Shown: positions 18,360-27,006, numbered from the stretch's first letter. The stretch: 64,000 nucleotides of DNA from Flavobacterium sp. (GCA_018401995.1 JAGYJR010000002.1:1-64000); one strand, 5' to 3'. The notes: generated from the sequence alone by a model not told the origin. A program made the numbers and translations.

Positions 18360-18611
18360 CTAATTACTTTTCTCTTTTTTAAAAATCGAATAAATCACTA
18401 CAGCAAAACCTAAGATTACTACAGTTGGCGCTAAACGAATGCGTCTGAAACTAAACAATTCTTCTTCGTTAAAAACGTTTGGGTCTTCACTTCCGCCACC
18501 ACTCATTAGTAAAAAACCAAGCGCAATTACAGCAATACCAATTAATAAAATTTTATAATTGATTGTATCAAACAAGAATTCGGGTTTGTTGTTTTCGTTT
18601 TTCATATTCAT
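18360..18611 (-). CDS. DUF3098 small membrane protein
   Basis: An 83-residue protein with two hydrophobic helices (about 18-40 and 58-76) joined by a loop with GGGSEDPNVFNEEELFSFRR, the signature of the Bacteroidetes family DUF3098. Function unknown. Its constant place between ftsX and uppP in this phylum suggests an envelope or division-linked role, which is inference. Two start codons two codons apart (18611 and 18605) are equally acceptable. Confidence 0.85.
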   Translation of the reverse strand: MNMKNENNKPEFLFDTINYKILLIGIAVIALGFLLMSGGGSEDPNVFNEEELFSFRRIRLAPTVVILGFAVVIYSIFKKEKSN

Positions 18612-18680
18612 TTTCCGTGAAGACGGAAATCTTTTAAATTAATAATAATTTTATAAGTAAAAGCGACTGTTCACTGGATT

Positions 18681-19556
18681 CTAGTATAAATCGTCTGTTC
18701 TAAGATTCAAAAATCTTTGGGTTGCAAAAAAGGTACTAATCCAAGTAATGGTAATTCCAATAGCTAAAATTCCTCCAAACACAATTCCAATTGAAACATA
18801 ATCCTTGGCAATACCTAAACTCGGAAAAATACCATCGACATAATGAATCATTCCTAAAAGTGCAATAATAGCTAATGCCGAACCAATCAATCCCAATTTA
18901 ATACTTCTCCAAATAAACGGCTTTCTGATAAACGATTTTGTTGCGCCTACCATTTGCATCGTTTTAATTGTGAATCGGTGTGAATAAATCGAAAGTCGAA
19001 GCGAACTATTGATTAACAACATCGCAATTACAGCTAAAAATCCGCTAATAATTAAAATCCAAAGACTAATTTTTTTGATGTTATCATTTACCAAATCCAC
19101 TAGCTGCTTGTCGTAGATAATTTCGGCAACGTATTCGTTTTTCTTGATTTCGGTTTCAATTTTCTTAATGCTATCAGCTACCACATAATCGCCTTTTAAA
19201 TGAATATCAAAAGAATTTTGTAGTGGATTAAATCCTAAAAACTCCATGAAATCCTTTCCAACAATATCTACATTGTGTTTGGCAGCGCTATCTTTATGAA
19301 CGAAAGCATATTCTTTGATGTATCTTGAATTCTTCATTTGCGTATCGAAAGCATTCAAAATACTGTCTTTTGCTTCATTTTTAAAGAAAACCGTCATTGG
19401 GATATTTTCTTTAAAATCATTCGTCATTTTTTTAGAATTAATTACGAATAATCCTAAAGTTCCCAATAGGAATAATACTAAAAAAATACTTAAAACTACC
19501 GAAAAGTAAGATGAAATTAATCTCCTTCTGTTGTAATTTTCAAATGATGATGCCAT
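18681..19556 (-). CDS. ftsX: Cell division permease-like protein FtsX
   Basis: Four-helix membrane partner of the FtsE ATPase that controls peptidoglycan hydrolases at the septum. The 291-residue protein has a cytoplasmic N-terminus, helix 1 (about 16-37), a periplasmic domain (about 40-160), and three C-terminal helices of the FtsX/MacB type with the conserved MQMVGATKSFIRKPF segment before the last pair. ftsE is not adjacent, as is common in Bacteroidetes. First gene of the leftward group. Confidence 0.93.
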   Translation of the reverse strand: MASSFENYNRRRLISSYFSVVLSIFLVLFLLGTLGLFVINSKKMTNDFKENIPMTVFFKNEAKDSILNAFDTQMKNSRYIKEYAFVHKDSAAKHNVDIVGKDFMEFLGFNPLQNSFDIHLKGDYVVADSIKKIETEIKKNEYVAEIIYDKQLVDLVNDNIKKISLWILIISGFLAVIAMLLINSSLRLSIYSHRFTIKTMQMVGATKSFIRKPFIWRSIKLGLIGSALAIIALLGMIHYVDGIFPSLGIAKDYVSIGIVFGGILAIGITITWISTFFATQRFLNLRTDDLY

Positions 19557-19644
19557 AGAATCCGAATTAAGCCGTAAAAATAGTAAAGAAATTTTGTTTA
19601 CATAGAATATAACTGTAAAGTTTTAACTTTAGTATTATAAAATG

Positions 19645-19652
19645 TATTTTTG
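19645..19652 (+). promoter_or_regulatory. Candidate -7 box of the leuS promoter
   Basis: Reads TATTTTTG followed by CA, the typical Bacteroidetes -7 context. It implies a leader of about 90 nt containing CAGTCG and CTGAGACTG tandem words. Confidence 0.5.
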
Positions 19653-19711
19653 CACCGAAAAAAATAGTAGTCAGTCGCAGTCGCAGTCATCAGTAGTTCA
19701 AATTGAGGCTA

Positions 19712-19743
19712 AAAACTGAGACTGAAAACTGAGACTGAAAACT
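19712..19743 (+). repeat. 13-bp tandem repeat in the leuS leader
   Basis: AAAACTGAGACTG occurs twice in succession (19712-19724, 19725-19737) with a partial third copy, ending 7 nt before the leuS ATG. It is preceded by three CAGTCG-like words (19671-19688). Confidence 0.8.
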
Positions 19744-19749
19744 AAAATA

Positions 19750-22014
19750 ATGAAGTACTTCCATAACGAAATCGAAGCCAAATGGCAACAATATTGGGCA
19801 GAAAACCAAACTTTTGCTGCTAAAAACAATTCAGATAAACCTAAATATTATGTATTAGACATGTTTCCTTATCCTTCTGGAGCAGGATTACACGTGGGGC
19901 ATCCCCTAGGATATATTGCTTCTGATATTGTGGCACGTTATAAAAGACATCAAGGGTTTAATGTATTGCATCCACAAGGATACGATTCGTTTGGTTTACC
20001 AGCGGAACAATATGCAATTCAAACTGGACAACATCCAGAAAAAACCACTCGTGAGAATATTGCGCGTTACCGTGAGCAATTAGATAAAATCGGGTTTTCG
20101 TTTGATTGGAGTAGAGAAGTTCGTACTTCAAATCCAGATTATTACAAACATACACAATGGATTTTCATCCAATTATTCGAATCTTGGTACAACATAAATT
20201 CGGATAAAGCAGAAAGTATTTGCACGTTAATGCAAGAATTTGAGAAAAACGGAAATGCGAATGTAAATGCGGTTTGTGATGATAATATTGTACCATTTTC
20301 TGCTGAAGATTGGAAATCGTTTTCATCAGAACAACAACAAAAAATACTTTTACAATATAGATTAACCTATTTAGCTGAAACCGAAGTAAACTGGTGTCCG
20401 GCTTTAGGAACCGTTTTAGCAAATGACGAAATCGTAAACGGCGTTTCAGAACGTGGCGGACATCCTGTTATTCGTAAAAAAATGACGCAATGGTCGATGC
20501 GAATTTCAGCTTATGCTGAGCGCTTGTTACAAGGTTTAGAAACTATCGATTGGAGCGAATCCATCAAAGAATCACAAAGAAACTGGATTGGAAAATCTGT
20601 TGGAGCGATGGTTTCGTTTAATGTAAACAATCACGATGCTAAAATCGATGTTTTCACAACAAGACCTGATACGATTTTCGGAGTTACGTTTATGACGTTA
20701 GCACCAGAACACGAATTGGTTTCAAAAATCACCACTCCAGAACAAAAAGCTGCGGTTGATGCTTATATTGAAGCAACAGCAAAACGTTCAGAAAGAGAAA
20801 GAATGGCTGATGTTAAAACGATTTCAGGAGTTTTCACTGGAGCGTATGCTGAACATCCTTTCACCAAAGAACCGATTCCAGTTTGGATTGGCGATTACGT
20901 GTTAGCAGGTTACGGAACGGGTGCGGTGATGGCGGTTCCATGTGGCGATGAACGTGATTATGCTTTCGCAAATTTCTTCAAAGGAACAAACGGAATGCCC
21001 GAAATTAAAAATATTTTCAACCAAGATATTTCAGAAGCGGCTTACGGTGAAAAAGGCGGTTTCGAATTAGTAGATTCAGATTTCTTAAACGGTTTGGATT
21101 ACAAATTGGGAACTAAAAAAGTAATCGAAGAATTAGAAAAATTAGGCGCAGGAAATGCCAAAGTAAATTATCGTTTACGTGACGCGGTTTTCTCTCGTCA
21201 ACGCTATTGGGGCGAACCATTTCCAGTATATTACGTGAATGGTTTACCACAAATGATTGACAAAAAACACTTGCCAATCGTACTTCCAGAAGTTGAAAAA
21301 TACTTACCAACTGAAGATGGCCAACCACCATTAGGTAACGCAACCGTTTGGGCTTGGGATAGTGAAAAAAATGCAGTGGTTAGCAATGATTTAATTGACA
21401 ACACAAAAGTTTTCCCATTAGAATTGAACACGATGCCAGGTTGGGCAGGTTCTTCTTGGTATTGGATGCGTTATATGGATGCTAAAAATGAAAACGATTT
21501 TGCTAGCGAAGACGCTTTAAAATATTGGGAAAACGTAGATTTATATATAGGTGGAAGCGAGCACGCAACCGGACATTTATTGTACTCTCGTTTTTGGAAC
21601 AAATTCTTAAAAGATAGAGGTTTCGCTCCAACAGAAGAACCATTCAAGAAGTTGATTAATCAAGGAATGATTTTAGGAATGAGTGCGATTACACTAAGAG
21701 TTCAAGCTTCAATTTATATGAATGGTGAAACTAAAAAGGATTCAACTGGAAGGAGTGTTGTTGAAATTAAAGAATTATTAATGAGGTCAAATGTTAATAA
21801 TTTATACGTTTCTAAAGACATACTTGAAGAAGCATTTGGTGGTAAGAATTTTTTTACTATTACTATGAGTTCGGAATTCAAAAGCCAAGATCTAGAACAT
21901 AAAAATATTTTATTCGAATTTGTGATGAATAATCTTTGGTTTTCTGATCAAAGCTCAATTCAGTTAGTTAATGAAAATAAAGCTACGTTGCTGAAATTTC
22001 ACCAATTAGAATAG
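19750..22014 (+). CDS. leuS: Leucyl-tRNA synthetase, N-terminal reading frame (frameshifted)
   Basis: Class I synthetase charging tRNA-Leu. This frame covers the Rossmann catalytic core with the HVGH version of HIGH (about 48-51, context PSGAGLHVGHPLGY), the zinc/CP1 editing domain (TTRPDTIFGVTF, GTGAVMAVPCGDERDY) and the core motif SSWYWMRYMDAKN. It then runs about 110 residues past GMILGMSA and stops at 22014 without KMSK. The stop is reached because one base is missing relative to the downstream frame, within 21979-22011. The restored protein would be about 1,022 residues, roughly 80 longer than my recollection of the flavobacterial enzyme. Confidence 0.9.
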   Translation: MKYFHNEIEAKWQQYWAENQTFAAKNNSDKPKYYVLDMFPYPSGAGLHVGHPLGYIASDIVARYKRHQGFNVLHPQGYDSFGLPAEQYAIQTGQHPEKTTRENIARYREQLDKIGFSFDWSREVRTSNPDYYKHTQWIFIQLFESWYNINSDKAESICTLMQEFEKNGNANVNAVCDDNIVPFSAEDWKSFSSEQQQKILLQYRLTYLAETEVNWCPALGTVLANDEIVNGVSERGGHPVIRKKMTQWSMRISAYAERLLQGLETIDWSESIKESQRNWIGKSVGAMVSFNVNNHDAKIDVFTTRPDTIFGVTFMTLAPEHELVSKITTPEQKAAVDAYIEATAKRSERERMADVKTISGVFTGAYAEHPFTKEPIPVWIGDYVLAGYGTGAVMAVPCGDERDYAFANFFKGTNGMPEIKNIFNQDISEAAYGEKGGFELVDSDFLNGLDYKLGTKKVIEELEKLGAGNAKVNYRLRDAVFSRQRYWGEPFPVYYVNGLPQMIDKKHLPIVLPEVEKYLPTEDGQPPLGNATVWAWDSEKNAVVSNDLIDNTKVFPLELNTMPGWAGSSWYWMRYMDAKNENDFASEDALKYWENVDLYIGGSEHATGHLLYSRFWNKFLKDRGFAPTEEPFKKLINQGMILGMSAITLRVQASIYMNGETKKDSTGRSVVEIKELLMRSNVNNLYVSKDILEEAFGGKNFFTITMSSEFKSQDLEHKNILFEFVMNNLWFSDQSSIQLVNENKATLLKFHQLE

Positions 22015-22817
22015 ATGTTAACAATGTTGGTTTTTCTGATGAAATTATTGATTTTGAAAAGTTAAAATTCTGGAACGAATTTAAAAATGCTACTTTCTTG
22101 ATGAATGATAAGTTTATTGTTCATAGAGAAATTGAAAAAATGTCAAAAAGATGGTTAAACGTAGTCAATCCAGATGATATTTGTAATGAATACGGTGCGG
22201 ATACGTTGCGTTTGTACGAAATGTTCTTAGGACCATTAGAGCAAGCAAAACCATGGAATACCGCTGGAATTACTGGAGTTTATGGATTCTTAAAAAAATT
22301 ATGGCGTTTGTATTTTGATGACAATGGTTTGAACATCACGAATGACGAACCAACAGCCGATATGTACAAATCGCTACACAAAACCATCAAAAAAGTAACG
22401 GAAGATATCGAGAATTTCTCTTTCAATACTTCGGTTTCACAATTTATGATTTGCGTGAATGAGTTGGCCCAACAAAAATGCCATCACAGAGCCATTTTAG
22501 AACCATTAGCGGTTTTAGTTTCGCCTTATGCACCACATATTGCGGAGGAATTATGGAGTGCTTTAGGTCACGAAGGTTCAGTTGTAACGGTTGCTTTTCC
22601 AAAATTTGAAGAGAAATATTTAGTAGAATCAGAAAAAGAATATCCGGTTTCATTCAACGGAAAAATGCGTTTTACGATTAAGTTGCCTTTAGATTTAACA
22701 GCAGCTCAAATCGAAGCAATCGTAATGGCAGATGAAAGAACACAAAATCAATTACAAGGAAGAACTCCAAACAAAGTGATTATCGTTCCAGGTAAAATTA
22801 TTAATTTGGTGGGATAA
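21981..22817 (+). CDS. leuS: Leucyl-tRNA synthetase, C-terminal reading frame (after frameshift)
   Basis: Continuation of leuS in the -1 frame, open from 21981. It starts SYVAEISPIRIDV and carries the KMSK loop as EKMSKRWLNVVNPDD (about 22134), then NEYGADTLRLYEMFLGPLEQ, the anticodon-binding helical bundle and the terminal sequence PNKVIIVPGKIINLVG. A translation initiating at 22098 would lack the catalytic core, so this is not an independent enzyme. Either the gene is read through a frameshift, or the consensus has lost one A in the A-rich stretch around 21974-21981. Confidence 0.88.
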   Translation, partial: SYVAEISPIRIDVNNVGFSDEIIDFEKLKFWNEFKNATFLMNDKFIVHREIEKMSKRWLNVVNPDDICNEYGADTLRLYEMFLGPLEQAKPWNTAGITGVYGFLKKLWRLYFDDNGLNITNDEPTADMYKSLHKTIKKVTEDIENFSFNTSVSQFMICVNELAQQKCHHRAILEPLAVLVSPYAPHIAEELWSALGHEGSVVTVAFPKFEEKYLVESEKEYPVSFNGKMRFTIKLPLDLTAAQIEAIVMADERTQNQLQGRTPNKVIIVPGKIINLVG

Positions 22818-22852
22818 TTTCCAATTTGTTAATAAGCCAATGTGCCAATATC

Positions 22853-22885
22853 AAAAATCCCAAATCTAAAAATTTGGGATTTTTT
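22853..22885 (+). terminator. Intrinsic terminator after leuS
   Basis: 13-bp stem (22853-22865 with 22872-22884) with core AATCCCAAAT/ATTTGGGATT and a T run, 36 nt past the leuS stop. Confidence 0.85.
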
Positions 22886-22937
22886 GTAACATTTTTCATT
22901 TTTTACGTATAATAGGTAAACTATAAAACTATACAAA

Positions 22938-23360
22938 ATGGATCAAAAAAATGTAGGTAAAATTATTTTAGGAGTAATTTTTTCGGTATTATTCTTTATC
23001 GTGCTTTTAATGTTTGGTTTACCAAGATACAACGTTTGGCAACAAGAAATGGCCGGAAAAGCTGAAATGGCAAAGGCGGAACAAAACCGAAGAATTTTGG
23101 TAGAAGAAGCTAAAGCGAAACTAGAAGCTGAAAAATTAAACGCTCAAGCGGAAATTGAACGCGCTAAAGGAATGGCTGAAGCAATGAAAGTTGAAAACGG
23201 CACGCTTAGTGAAACATACAACCAATACCTTTTTATTAGGACTTTAGAAAAGTTGGCAGATAAAGGGGATTTGCCACAGATTATTTATATACCTTCTAAT
23301 GGCATGTTGCCGGTTATGGATATTGCTAAAAAATCACCTGTAAAGCAAATTCAAGAATAA
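22938..23360 (+). CDS. Membrane-anchored SPFH-tail-like protein
   Basis: A 140-residue protein with one N-terminal membrane helix (about 9-29), then an Ala/Glu/Lys-rich coiled coil (about 36-85, with EEAKAKLEAEKLNAQAEIER and AKGMAEAMK), then a tail TYNQYLFIRTLEKLADKG...IIYIPSNGMLPVMD. The coiled coil and tail match the C-terminal half of band-7/SPFH proteins (prohibitin, HflK-like), but the SPFH domain itself is absent. It could cap or modulate membrane proteolysis; this is inference. Separated from leuS by a terminator. Confidence 0.6.
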   Translation: MDQKNVGKIILGVIFSVLFFIVLLMFGLPRYNVWQQEMAGKAEMAKAEQNRRILVEEAKAKLEAEKLNAQAEIERAKGMAEAMKVENGTLSETYNQYLFIRTLEKLADKGDLPQIIYIPSNGMLPVMDIAKKSPVKQIQE

Positions 23361-23451
23361 TAGGTGTTTTCAAATTCGACAAGGATTGAATTTTTGAAAA
23401 ATTTAACTTATGACAAAATGTCTTTATTTAAAATTGGTGCAAAATTTGCTT

Positions 23452-23459
23452 TATATTTG
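23452..23459 (+). promoter_or_regulatory. Candidate -7 box of the zinc peptidase gene
   Basis: Reads TATATTTG (TAnnTTTG), 24 nt before the ATG at 23484. Confidence 0.5.
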
Positions 23460-23483
23460 AGAAATAAATTAAAAGATTAAAAA

Positions 23484-24182
23484 ATGGATTTTACGTATAT
23501 AATTATTATTGGTGCAATTGCTTTGTTCAGTTGGTTAGTAAGCTCTAGACTGAAAAGTAAATTTGAGCAGTATTCAAAAATTAGTCTTCGCAACGGAATG
23601 AGCGGAGCTGAAATTGCTGAAAAAATGTTAGCCGATCATGGAATTTCTGATGTGAAAGTAATTTCAACAGCAGGAAGATTAACCGATCATTACAATCCAA
23701 TGGATAAAACAGTAAATTTATCGGAAGCGGTTTATAATCAAAGAAATGCTGCTGCTGCTGCCGTTGCTGCTCACGAAGTGGGTCACGCGGTACAACATGC
23801 GCAAGCGTATAGTTGGTTAACTATGCGTTCAAAAATGGTTCCAATGGTGAATATTTCTTCTAATTTATCCCAATGGTTAATTATGGGTGGATTGATTTTA
23901 GGATTCGCTTCTAAATCAGGAATTGGATTTTATGTAGCTGTTGCGGGTTTAATTTTAATGGCAATTGCAACTTCTTTCAGTTTCATTACTTTACCAGTTG
24001 AATATGACGCAAGTAATAGAGCTTTGGCTTGGTTAAAAAATAAAAACATGTTGGGTCAACAAGAATATGCTGGTGCAGAAGACGCTTTAAAATGGGCGGC
24101 AAGAACGTATGTTGTTGCAGCATTAGGAGCTTTGGCTTCTTTATTATATTGGGCGTTTAGAGTTTTTGCTTCTAGAGACTAA
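23484..24182 (+). CDS. YugP-type membrane zinc metallopeptidase
   Basis: A 232-residue integral membrane protein of the neutral zinc metallopeptidase 2 family. It has an N-terminal helix (about 5-20), a soluble segment with the conserved YNPMDKTVNLSEAVY, the catalytic HEVGH at 97-101 (His97, Glu98, His101) and three or more C-terminal hydrophobic helices, with a possible third zinc ligand in EYDASNRAL. Natural substrates are unknown. A strong terminator follows. Confidence 0.88.
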   Translation: MDFTYIIIIGAIALFSWLVSSRLKSKFEQYSKISLRNGMSGAEIAEKMLADHGISDVKVISTAGRLTDHYNPMDKTVNLSEAVYNQRNAAAAAVAAHEVGHAVQHAQAYSWLTMRSKMVPMVNISSNLSQWLIMGGLILGFASKSGIGFYVAVAGLILMAIATSFSFITLPVEYDASNRALAWLKNKNMLGQQEYAGAEDALKWAARTYVVAALGALASLLYWAFRVFASRD

Positions 24183-24201
24183 TTAAAAGATATAAGTATT
24201 G

Positions 24202-24232
24202 AAAAAGTCCGCTCTTTGTAGCGGACTTTTTT
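24202..24232 (+). terminator. Intrinsic terminator after the zinc peptidase
   Basis: 12-bp stem AAAAAGTCCGCT/AGCGGACTTTTT (24202-24213 with 24220-24231) with T-rich tail. Confidence 0.88.
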
Positions 24233-24428
24233 GTTTTTATACATTTTTGAACCTGTTTCAAGATTAGTTTTTTGTAACAATAAATATTAAATATGTTAAA
24301 AAAGTAAAAAAAGTAATTAAACAAATCAAAAAATGTTAATTTTAAAACAGTTAAAAAATAAATCTATTGAATAAATGGAATTGTTGTAACTATAAAATCA
24401 AATTACTAATTACCCTAAATCTAGTAAA
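24233..24428. other. AT-rich intergenic region
   Basis: About 195 nt with no open frame. It holds repeated AAAAAGTAAAAAAAGTAA-type A-tracts and no clear TAnnTTTG element. Confidence 0.5.
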
Positions 24429-25055
24429 ATGAAACAAACTTACTTAAAACTAAATTGGTTTTTATTGCTTTTCGTAATGTTTTCCACAATCATTTACTCT
24501 CAAAATAATGAGATTATAAATGAGCATTTATTTTCAGGAAAAAAGATTGAGAATAAATTCAATACGATACTTGATAAAGCTTCGGTTTTTCAAGAGTATA
24601 AACTTGTTAAATCTGAAGTATTAGATGATTTCCGTCTTAGTTTTTCTTCGTTTTTAAATAAATCAAATGAAAATTTAGGAACTTTAAATTCAAAGTTAGC
24701 AGAAAAAGAAGTTGCTATTAGCAATTTGAATTCTGAAGTAATTGCACTTAAAAATGAAAATCTTAGTTTAAACAATGCTGTTGCTACTATTTCTGTATTT
24801 GGAATTGATTTACAAAAAGGAACTTATAATTTTTTAATGTGGTCAGTTTTGTTGTTTTTTGGTTTTTTAGCTTTTTATTTTGCATATCGCTTTAAATCAG
24901 CAAACGAAATCACTAAAAATTCCAAAGTTATTTTAGCTGAAGTTGAAGACGAATATCAGTTATTTAAGCAAAAATCAATAGAAAGAGAGCAAAAGCTACG
25001 TCGTCAATTGCAAGATGAAATAATTAGATGCCGTGACTTAAAAGAAGTGTCTTAA
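24429..25055 (+). CDS. Conserved flavobacterial signal-anchored coiled-coil protein
   Basis: A 208-residue envelope protein. Signal peptide about 1-24, a coiled-coil stretch (about 70-120, LNSKLAEKEVAISNLNSEV), then the characteristic FGIDLQKGTYNFLMWSVL leading into a transmembrane helix (about 136-158) and a basic/acidic cytoplasmic coiled coil ending QLQDEIIRCRDLKEV. Similar proteins carry the database label tRNA (guanine-N1)-methyltransferase, but nothing in this sequence resembles a methyltransferase. Function unknown. Confidence 0.7.
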   Translation: MKQTYLKLNWFLLLFVMFSTIIYSQNNEIINEHLFSGKKIENKFNTILDKASVFQEYKLVKSEVLDDFRLSFSSFLNKSNENLGTLNSKLAEKEVAISNLNSEVIALKNENLSLNNAVATISVFGIDLQKGTYNFLMWSVLLFFGFLAFYFAYRFKSANEITKNSKVILAEVEDEYQLFKQKSIEREQKLRRQLQDEIIRCRDLKEVS

Positions 25056-25063
25056 AGGAATAA

Positions 25064-25096
25064 CAAAAAACCAATCACAATTGATTGGTTTTTTGT
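25064..25096. terminator. Bidirectional terminator between convergent genes
   Basis: 13-bp stem (25065-25077 with 25082-25094) of AACCAATCA/TGATTGGTT with A and T runs on both sides. It serves the + gene ending at 25055 and the - gene ending at 25098. Confidence 0.88.
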
Positions 25097-25097
25097 T

Positions 25098-26468
25098 TTA
25101 GCTACTGATGTTATTTGGATTGTAACCTAAATAGGGCATTTCATATTCCTTAAATGTTACTCCATATTCTTCTAGTTCCTTAAGAATTGGATTGTAAACT
25201 TCTTTAGTCATTGGTAATTGTACGCCAGGCGTCTTTATTTCACCATTTAAAATTTTAAGAGTTGCAATTGCAACTGGAAGACCAACTGTTTTTGCCATGG
25301 CAGTATATGTTTGGTCATCTCCAATACACACCATTGTGGAGTCAATTTGTTTTTTCTCACCATTTAGTTCGTAACCAAATTTATGATACATCACAATCAT
25401 ATCTTTGTCTTCTGGTTCTAATGCCCAGCTCTCACTCAGTATTTTTTCTAAAATTTGAGCAGGTGTTGCATTTTTTAATGCTACTTTTTTATCACCATTA
25501 AACAAGCCGATTTCTACTAATTTATCCCAAATAATGTCGTCTTGATCAATTTTTTGCGCATGACGCAATTTAATTTCAACAGTATCTGTTGGATGATAAG
25601 GTAAAAAGGAATTCGTGAATTCTCTGTAAGACATTTTTTCAGAATCTTCAATAGTGTAGGAGTCATCTGTCATACCAAGTTGTACTAAAATATCCCATGC
25701 TCTTGAATAACCAACTCTTCTAATGGTTCCTCTAAAAACAGTAAGTGCATCTTCTAGACCATAAACACTTCTGTATTTTAAAGAATCTCTATTGGCATAA
25801 GCTTCAAATCTTCCATAACCTTCAACTTCCAAAAATTCGGTTCTTCGGAATAATCTGTTGTACGGAATGTATTTATAGGTGCCTTCTTGAATAAATTTGG
25901 CTACACCACCTTGACCAGCTAAAACGACATTTCTTGGATTCCAAGTAAACTTATAATTCCAAAGGTTGGTGTCGCTTTCTGGGGCTACTAAACCACCACA
26001 GAACGACTCAAACAAAAGTATTTGTCCGCCTTGATCTCTGATTTCATCTATTATTTTCATGGCACTCATGTGGTCTATTCCTGGGTCTAAACCAATTTCG
26101 TTCATGAAAATTAAATTATTTTCTTGGGCAGCAGAATTCAATTCTTGCATAGCAGGACTAATGTATGAAGCTGTAACCATGTGTTTTTTGTAAGTAATAC
26201 AATCTTTCGCTACTTCAATATGTAAGTGAGCTGGAAGCATTGAAATTACGATGTCTGAATTTTCAATTTCTTTTTTTCGTTGGGTTTCATTAAAAATATC
26301 AAAAGCAATAGCCCTAGCATTGGGATGATTTTTAATTTTTTTTTGAGCCAATTCAAGCGATAAATCAGCAATAGTAATCAATAAATTTTCAGAAGTAGAT
26401 TTATCTAATAAATATTTTATCAGAGACGATGCTGATCTTCCGGCTCCAATAACTAGAATTTTTCTCAT
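25098..26468 (-). CDS. Saccharopine dehydrogenase family protein
   Basis: A 456-residue oxidoreductase with an N-terminal Rossmann fold (VIGAGRSASSLIKYLL, about 5-20), the second conserved segment SMLPAHLHIEVAKDC, and the family motif EIGLDPGIDHMSAMKIID (about 123-140). The C-terminal saccharopine-dehydrogenase domain includes FESFCGGLVAPESDTNLWNYKFTWNPRNV. Bacteroidetes homologues are labelled saccharopine dehydrogenase or carboxynorspermidine synthase-like; lysine degradation is possible but not shown by context. Confidence 0.88.
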   Translation of the reverse strand: MRKILVIGAGRSASSLIKYLLDKSTSENLLITIADLSLELAQKKIKNHPNARAIAFDIFNETQRKKEIENSDIVISMLPAHLHIEVAKDCITYKKHMVTASYISPAMQELNSAAQENNLIFMNEIGLDPGIDHMSAMKIIDEIRDQGGQILLFESFCGGLVAPESDTNLWNYKFTWNPRNVVLAGQGGVAKFIQEGTYKYIPYNRLFRRTEFLEVEGYGRFEAYANRDSLKYRSVYGLEDALTVFRGTIRRVGYSRAWDILVQLGMTDDSYTIEDSEKMSYREFTNSFLPYHPTDTVEIKLRHAQKIDQDDIIWDKLVEIGLFNGDKKVALKNATPAQILEKILSESWALEPEDKDMIVMYHKFGYELNGEKKQIDSTMVCIGDDQTYTAMAKTVGLPVAIATLKILNGEIKTPGVQLPMTKEVYNPILKELEEYGVTFKEYEMPYLGYNPNNISS

Positions 26469-26567
26469 TTTCGATGCGTGCTGTAAATATCACACGAAGG
26501 TAATGAATTGTTATATTCTACAAAATAATTTAACATTAATGTCTCTTTTTAACAGTATTCAATTTGG

Positions 26568-26575
26568 TATATTTG
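26568..26575 (+). promoter_or_regulatory. Candidate -7 box of the DUF423 gene
   Basis: Reads TATATTTG (TAnnTTTG), 16 nt before the ATG at 26592. Confidence 0.5.
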
Positions 26576-26591
26576 CTATAAATAATACCTC

Positions 26592-26981
26592 ATGGAAAAG
26601 AAAATTTTAATTCTTGGATTAATTTTGGGAATGCTTTCTATAATTTTTGGTGCTTTTGGTGCTCATGCCTTAAAAAAAGTTTTATCTGAAGAATCCCTTG
26701 TTTCATTTGAAACAGGAGTCCGTTATCAAATGTATCATGCTTTATTTTTACTTTTAATTGCAAATACTGCATTTTTATCTGTAAAAGAAAAATCAATTTT
26801 ATTTTATTTGGTTTTGGTTGGTGTTTTATTTTTTTCAGGCTCTATTTATTTGTTGTCAACAAGTGTTCTAACTGGTTTAAAATCTAAAATTTTAGGACCA
26901 ATTACTCCTATAGGTGGCCTTATCCTTATAGTTTCTTGGGGTTATTTTTTGTATGCGCTCATAGTAAAAAACACGAATTAA
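26592..26981 (+). CDS. DUF423 family membrane protein
   Basis: A 129-residue protein with four membrane helices and the DUF423 signature FGAFGAHALKK (about 21-31), the FETGVRYQMYHALFLLL segment and the C-terminal GPITPIGGLILIVSW. Related to E. coli YgdD. Function unknown. Short leader, single gene. Confidence 0.9.
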   Translation: MEKKILILGLILGMLSIIFGAFGAHALKKVLSEESLVSFETGVRYQMYHALFLLLIANTAFLSVKEKSILFYLVLVGVLFFSGSIYLLSTSVLTGLKSKILGPITPIGGLILIVSWGYFLYALIVKNTN

Positions 26982-27006
26982 CAACGTGTTCTTCAAATTA
27001 AATTTA

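Noticed and set aside
16791..19556. Horizontal acquisition of the ftsX-DUF3098-uppP-truB group
   Set aside because: Composition matches the surroundings and the order is one I know as conserved in Bacteroidetes, so it is core genome.
19660..19743. CRISPR-like repeats in the leuS leader
   Set aside because: The words are 6-13 nt in direct tandem with no unique spacers and no cas genes nearby.
21690..21975. Intein or homing-endonuclease insertion in LeuRS
   Set aside because: No splice-junction Cys/Ser-His-Asn pattern and no LAGLIDADG or HNH motif; the segment is also too short for an intein.
21970..21985. Programmed -1 frameshift site in leuS
   Set aside because: The local sequence AAT AAA G does not fit the X-XXY-YYZ rule, and slippage of the AAA codon would place it on TAA. 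A missing base is simpler.
24429..25055. tRNA (guanine-N1)-methyltransferase label for the coiled-coil membrane protein
   Set aside because: The label is recalled for similar sequences, but there is no SAM-binding or knot motif; the protein is a signal-anchored coiled coil.
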